From contig BSWB01000005.1 of assembly GCA_033239125.1 (NCBI GenBank), positions 46,546,993 to 46,610,992 on the forward strand: a stretch of DNA of 64,000 nucleotides, written 5' to 3'. The translations under genes were made by a program, and so were the position numbers. The notes under the pieces were generated by a model. The model was given only the letters and a program-made list of their open reading frames with translations, did no database searches and was not told the DNA's origin. Source of the DNA: Fagopyrum homotropicum. Its lineage: Eukaryota > Streptophyta > Magnoliopsida > Caryophyllales > Polygonaceae. Each line of letters opens with the position of its first letter. Position 1 is the first letter of the stretch. Below are positions 61,101 to 64,000 of this stretch, in pieces.

Positions 61101-63616
61101 GATATCTCAGGCGAAACAGCATGAATTAACCAAGAAATCACCATACTATTGCAGCGCTCCCACAATTCATATCTAGGTGAATTCTCATCAGGTTTCTGGC
61201 ATTTTCCATTAATAAACCTAATCTTGTTCTTTGCATTTAACGAAATCTCAACTGAACGTTTCCACTGATAATAGTTCTTATCATTAAGTTTCTGAGTAGA
61301 AATTCTCAGATCAGGATGATCTGAGTGATGTAAGTACAATACATCGTTCGAATCTACCTGGAAAGAATCCATCTCTTCATTTCTTGTCTTCTTCCTGGCA
61401 TTCGATTGCTCTTCTTCCATTTGCTGTCGACCAACTTCTGAAACGGTTCTTCCCTTTGGTGTTTGACTCATGGCGAAAATAGAGTCAAACTTTACAGATC
61501 AGAAATCTGATCTAATCAATTGCAAAAAAAATGACATAGCTCTGATACCATGACATGATCTGGAGAATTTGTGTTTTGTGTACGAGGAATCAAGAAGAGA
61601 TAGGAAGAAAAGGAGAACTTTGCTTTCTCATTATTGAAACTGAATTTCTTGTTCTTACGTGACTGCATGTACAGAGTATTTATAGCATTTACAAGATGCA
61701 TTCCTAGCCACTCAATTATGTAACAGAAATGATTCTGTTTTGTTGACACGTGTACACTAAGGTGTCTTATTACTTCTATTGTCTGATTATGGCTACTTGA
61801 CGATATTCTATCTTCTATATGATGCTTCCTTCTACATACACATGTTTTCCCTCTATATGCTGCGAGCATAATTGAAGATTGTCCATTCCATGTTCCTGTA
61901 GATAACTGTTGGAGATAATAAAGTCCCACATCGAAAGATGGGGACACTCCGAGCCTAGTATATAAGGTCGGTGAGCTACTCCTCCTATTGCCAATTGGTT
62001 TTAGGATGGAACCTCGCCGAGTTTATGTGCTGGCTTGGGCCTAATGCGCATGTGCGCTCGTATGCACACGACCCCCGCTCAACCGGTCCGTAATTAGTTG
62101 TAGCTAAAGTTGGTTAAGCCTTAGTATGTTCTTTTATGATATATCATGGACCATTATTGTTTTACACCCTTATCAGTTTCAGTATGATAATGAAAACCAA
62201 AAATCTTATTGAAAATCCTTTTGGAAACACCATATTGATAACCTAACTTTGTTACAAATTTTTTTTGAAAATGTAAACCAAGGTCCATAACTGTACTATT
62301 AAGAGGGAGTTACCCACTAGGTTCGCCTTAGGCCCATTTTTCAAGAGAAAATAGGAAGGCAATTTGATTAAACGAAAAGGTCATCAGTTTTTCAGTTTGT
62401 TTTATAGGTACTTTTTGAAACTATTGTAATCCTTGAATCTGTGGTGTGTTGTGTTGGAGTGATCTATGGTAAGTCTCATCTGAAATTTTGTTGCGTTTTG
62501 ATTTCTTTTCGTGCGTTACACCTACTAGCCTTTACTTTCAGGTTCTTAAGGAATTTTCGCATCCTAAAGACATGTCAGGAGAAGAGATTGATGCTAAAGG
62601 AGATGGTAAATTACCTCCAGAAAATTTACTTTTGATACATCAATTATTTTTCACAATTAGGGGTGCCTGACCCTGTTCATGTATACAGGTGATGTTCTTG
62701 TTGTGCTGGACTTGCGCCGTGATGATGCATTGTTTGAGGCTGGAATTGCTCGTGAGGTAAATTGAATTCAGTTTAGCTGTTTCTTCTTTTACGCGTGTTG
62801 CAGCTTGGACAGATTTTTTTTATCAGCTTCTGATTTTTCCCTCTTCTGCATCATCGTGTAACTCTATTGTGTATTTTTTTTCTCCATCTAAGAATCTTAT
62901 GTGACAATGCTCCCTTTTGTAAAAGGGGCTTCCCTCATGCTTTGGGTATTAAAGGGTATGGATGTGATAGAAACTACAGCTACTAAGGATTGTTTCTTTT
63001 TTTTTTTTAACAGAACTACAAATCTGTTCTAGTCTGTTTTAGTCCGAAGACGTTGCTTGATCTATAAAATAGGTTATCTTAGCTTGGAGACATGGAGATG
63101 GTTCATTTAACGAGCTTTCATGGGTTTAAATTCACAAGACTTGGGGCCATTGCTCTCCGCTCTTGGTGTGATTGTATGTTCTTATTTGGTGTTTCAAAAG
63201 AGGACAGCTGATGTTCTGACGATGCATATCTTCTTACCCTATTTACTACTAATATACTATCTCATAGAAAATGAGCAAGTTATTGTGTTTTAGTTGTTAA
63301 ATCTTCTCCTAAAACAGGGGGAGGACAAATAAGCCCATCTGTTTCATGATTATCCGTGCACTGTGAAAGACAGATGTTAAATGACCTGACTGTTTGAACA
63401 TCATTTACCAGAGAAAGCTCTGTCTATGTTTATCTTTTTTTTCATTATATAAAAACAACTTTTAACTGTTCTGCTCCTGTTCACTTACTGAAGGTTGTCA
63501 ATAGGATCCAAAAGTTGCGGAAAAAATCTGGCCTTGAGCCCACTGATGTTGTAGAGGTGTACTTCAAACCAGCAGAACAAGATGCATCAACCTTGCAACA
63601 GGTTTTGAATTCACAG
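43110..63616 (+). CDS. Isoleucyl-tRNA synthetase, cytosolic type (5' and 3' partial)
   Basis: Charges tRNA-Ile with isoleucine. Exons: 43110-43339, 43764-43929, 44007-44120, 44455-44552, 45104-45182, 45773-45931, 46311-46400, 46940-47073, 47194-47353, 47493-47576, 47727-47939, 48563-48688, 51802-51939, 52064-52167, 52257 region (52247-52310), 55788-55876, 55958-56099, 62542-62605, 62689-62756, 63494-63616. All have GT-AG borders, keep phase and lack stops. Editing domain: DDYVTDDSGTGIVHCAPAFG. Synthetase core: DWAVSRSRFWGTPLPIW, DCWFESGSMPYAY and the KMSKS loop EDGKKMSKRLKNYP in the 47194 exon. Anticodon-binding part: WINSATQSLVHF and APFTPFFTEVLYQ. The eukaryotic C-terminal extension follows. 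The HIGH motif and roughly the first 300 residues are absent; the end lies past 64000. Introns 48689-51801, 52311-55787 and 56100-62541 carry transposons. Confidence 0.95.
48960..49160 (+). pseudogene. Unidentified captured coding-like fragment
   Basis: A GC-richer stretch open on + reads YSTPSRLPLCKPPAPKSP, then LSDDDGNFEFEYLDLDLEL before a stop at about 49163. The Ser/Pro/Arg-rich start resembles an organelle transit peptide, but I do not recognise the gene. It abuts the disulfide isomerase fragment, so the element may be a two-gene chimera. Confidence 0.35.
49163..49270 (+). pseudogene. First-exon fragment of protein disulfide isomerase, PDIL2-3-like
   Basis: Open frame reads a hydrophobic signal-like stretch (IAIALSFFCFSLAHVNA) then LYGPSSPVVQLTASNFKTK and ends exactly at a GTAAGC donor. 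LYGPSSPV-QLTPSNFK is the start of the mature protein in plant PDIL2-3-type disulfide isomerases, just before the first thioredoxin domain. The CGHC active site and all later exons are absent. This is a captured fragment. Confidence 0.75.
50030..50890 (+). repeat. CTGGTATGAAATTT degenerate tandem repeats
   Basis: Dozens of units of about 12-16 bp around CTGGTATGAAATTT, TATGGTATGAAATTT and CTAGTATGAATAAT fill this stretch; a few lie at 49540-49690. A palindrome AATATTCTAGTATTAATACT and its complement is near 50211-50240. The same motif occurs in MULE copy 1 at 15609-15999. Confidence 0.85.
52817..53152 (-). mobile_element. Non-autonomous mini-Helitron with duplicated 5' end
   Basis: On the minus strand the 3' end is CCCGCACAAGGTGCGGG, ATTATA, CTAG, then T. 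The 5' end TCTATTATACTTACTAAAAC occurs twice, at 52982 and 53152, each preceded by A. The 63-bp terminal block (52921-52983 and 53091-53153) looks identical in both. The DNA between them matches 27000-27070 of the large Helitron, so it derives from that family. Confidence 0.85.
53154..55787. other. Rest of IleRS intron 15, no gene recognised
   Basis: AT-rich intron DNA with GC-richer patches at 53490-53760 that may be a captured fragment (a minus frame begins near 53840) and a GTGACACCCTAAAATAGG word near 54060 that resembles an LTR edge. No paired LTR, TIR or known domain was found. Confidence 0.5.
56712..56933 (-). repeat. 3' LTR of copia element
   Basis: In element orientation it reads TAATAAGACACC to CATGTCA, just after the GGGGGGG tract. 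Short LTR, almost identical to the partner at 61551-61772. Confidence 0.95.
56918..61471 (-). pseudogene. copia Gag-Pol polyprotein with a single in-frame stop
   Basis: ATG at 61471; one frame to the stop at 56918 (about 1,500 codons), interrupted only by TGA at 59564-59566 after HVDI in the integrase, where a Trp is expected. Gag is followed by an Asn/Gln/Gly tract and a zinc knuckle CDHCQVTGHSIKRC (about 60480-60440), protease WVIDSGATHHISP, pre-integrase LWHQRLGHVPF, integrase DDFTRTTW, RTDNGGEF and ETPQQNGVVER, RT with WVFKVKLKSDGSLERFKARL, FLHGDLNEEVYM and YVDDILVTG, and RNase H with TDSDWASCPITRRSVTGY and SSSEAEYRAM. Three 12-residue repeats of QSIDFATQMSPS type lie between integrase and RT. 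Stop read-through cannot be excluded but seems unlikely. Confidence 0.95.
61539..61550 (-). promoter_or_regulatory. Primer-binding site of copia element (tRNAi-Met)
   Basis: TGGTATCAGAGC on the minus strand begins at the base after the LTR terminal TGTCA. Confidence 0.92.
61551..61772 (-). repeat. 5' LTR of copia element
   Basis: Differs from the left LTR by one base (TTACGTGACTG here against TTACATGACTG). Followed by the CTTCT target duplication. Confidence 0.95.
61907..62095 (+). mobile_element. Possible TRIM-type LTR remnant
   Basis: TGTTGGAGATAATAAAGTCC, then CACATCG, a TATATAAGG box about 45 bp later and CTCCTATTGCCAATTGG resemble small plant TRIM/SMART LTRs, which typically start TGTTGGAGATAATAAAGTCC. 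GTCCCACATCG is also the form of the upstream element of plant snRNA promoters. No snRNA or 5S body, second LTR or target duplication was found. Confidence 0.4.
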
Positions 63617-64000
63617 GTTAGATTTGTGGGCTTGATTCATTTGTTTCTGTGTTGAATAATGAACCTGCTTGGATCTATTTTGTCACTCCTAGACTCCAGT
63701 CCTGTAAAAGTTGCAAAGTTCTACATACAGTTAAACAGGCATCTAGGTGCAAAATATCTAGAAATTTATATTGATCTTAAAGAACAAAGAAATTAAATTT
63801 GAACCAACGCAAATGCATACTCACTTTTAAGATTTTTTTAGTTTTATTTCTTATGCGATTTGATGTATTTTCTGTGTTTACTTTCTAAGAAGGTACACTC
63901 GACTATGCAGTGCATTTTTGTTCATAATCTGCAATAATTGTATACATGACCTCTGGATTTTTGCTTTTACTTCTACATAATTTTAATTTTAGATGGTGTT

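Larger units (their letters stand above)
56712..61772 (-). mobile_element. Ty1/copia LTR retrotransposon, near-intact
   Basis: LTRs of 222 bp (56712-56933 and 61551-61772) differ at one position seen by eye. CTTCT flanks both sides (56707-56711 and 61773-61777). The primer site lies directly inside the right LTR and a run of seven G (minus strand, 56934-56940) directly before the left one. The coding order protease, integrase, reverse transcriptase, RNase H defines Ty1/copia. It sits in the intron between IleRS exons 56099 and 62542, antisense to IleRS. Confidence 0.97.

Overview
The window reads as nuclear DNA of a flowering plant (probably a eudicot; no species call is possible from sequence alone). 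It has introns with plant-type GT-AG borders, plant-specific domains (plant mobile domain, FAR1/MULE-type transposase), retrotransposons primed by initiator tRNA-Met, AT-rich spacers and dense nested transposons. One ordinary cellular gene is visible: the middle and 3' part of a cytosolic isoleucyl-tRNA synthetase (IleRS), 20 exons on the + strand from 43110 to 63616. It continues past the right edge and lacks its 5' exons in this window.

Layout. 1-16562: right-hand part of a large Mutator-like element (MULE copy 1). It carries a transposase fused to an OTU-type cysteine protease domain (+ strand, to 2833) and a convergent plant-mobile-domain (PMD) gene (- strand, 15314 to 2876). A Ty3/gypsy retrotransposon (3067-13168, target duplication TCCGG) sits in the last PMD coding exon. 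17162-20132: solo LTR (duplication TAATA). 20138-23990: non-coding or decayed DNA with a Helitron 3' end, a foldback element and a SNF2/DDM1-like gene scrap. 24000-26763: solo LTR of the resident gypsy family, inverted (duplication AATAA). 26936-42949: decayed autonomous-type Helitron with an RPA1-like gene and a Rep/helicase gene. The helicase intron (34879-41783) holds a second MULE with the same module: transposase-OTU on + and convergent PMD on -. 43110-64000: IleRS, whose introns hold a Pack-MULE-like element with a protein disulfide isomerase first-exon fragment (48861-51131), a mini-Helitron with a doubled 5' end (52817-53152) and a young Ty1/copia element (56712-61772, duplication CTTCT).

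The observations I would look at first are: (a) the twice-seen convergent OTU-transposase/PMD module; (b) a palindrome, consensus TTGTCCGTNACGGACAA, recurring about eleven times in non-coding parts of MULE copy 2, including a four-unit array with exact 24-bp period and a perfect 47-bp palindrome; (c) a patchwork of scrambled IleRS exon pieces where the Helitron meets IleRS; (d) a TIR plus TTTCTGGTATG repeat signature shared by MULE copy 1 and the Pack-MULE; (e) inactivation of the gypsy polyprotein by nine TAG/TGA codons without a frameshift over about 4.65 kb. The elements are mostly dead. IleRS exons are in phase and free of stops in the part visible.
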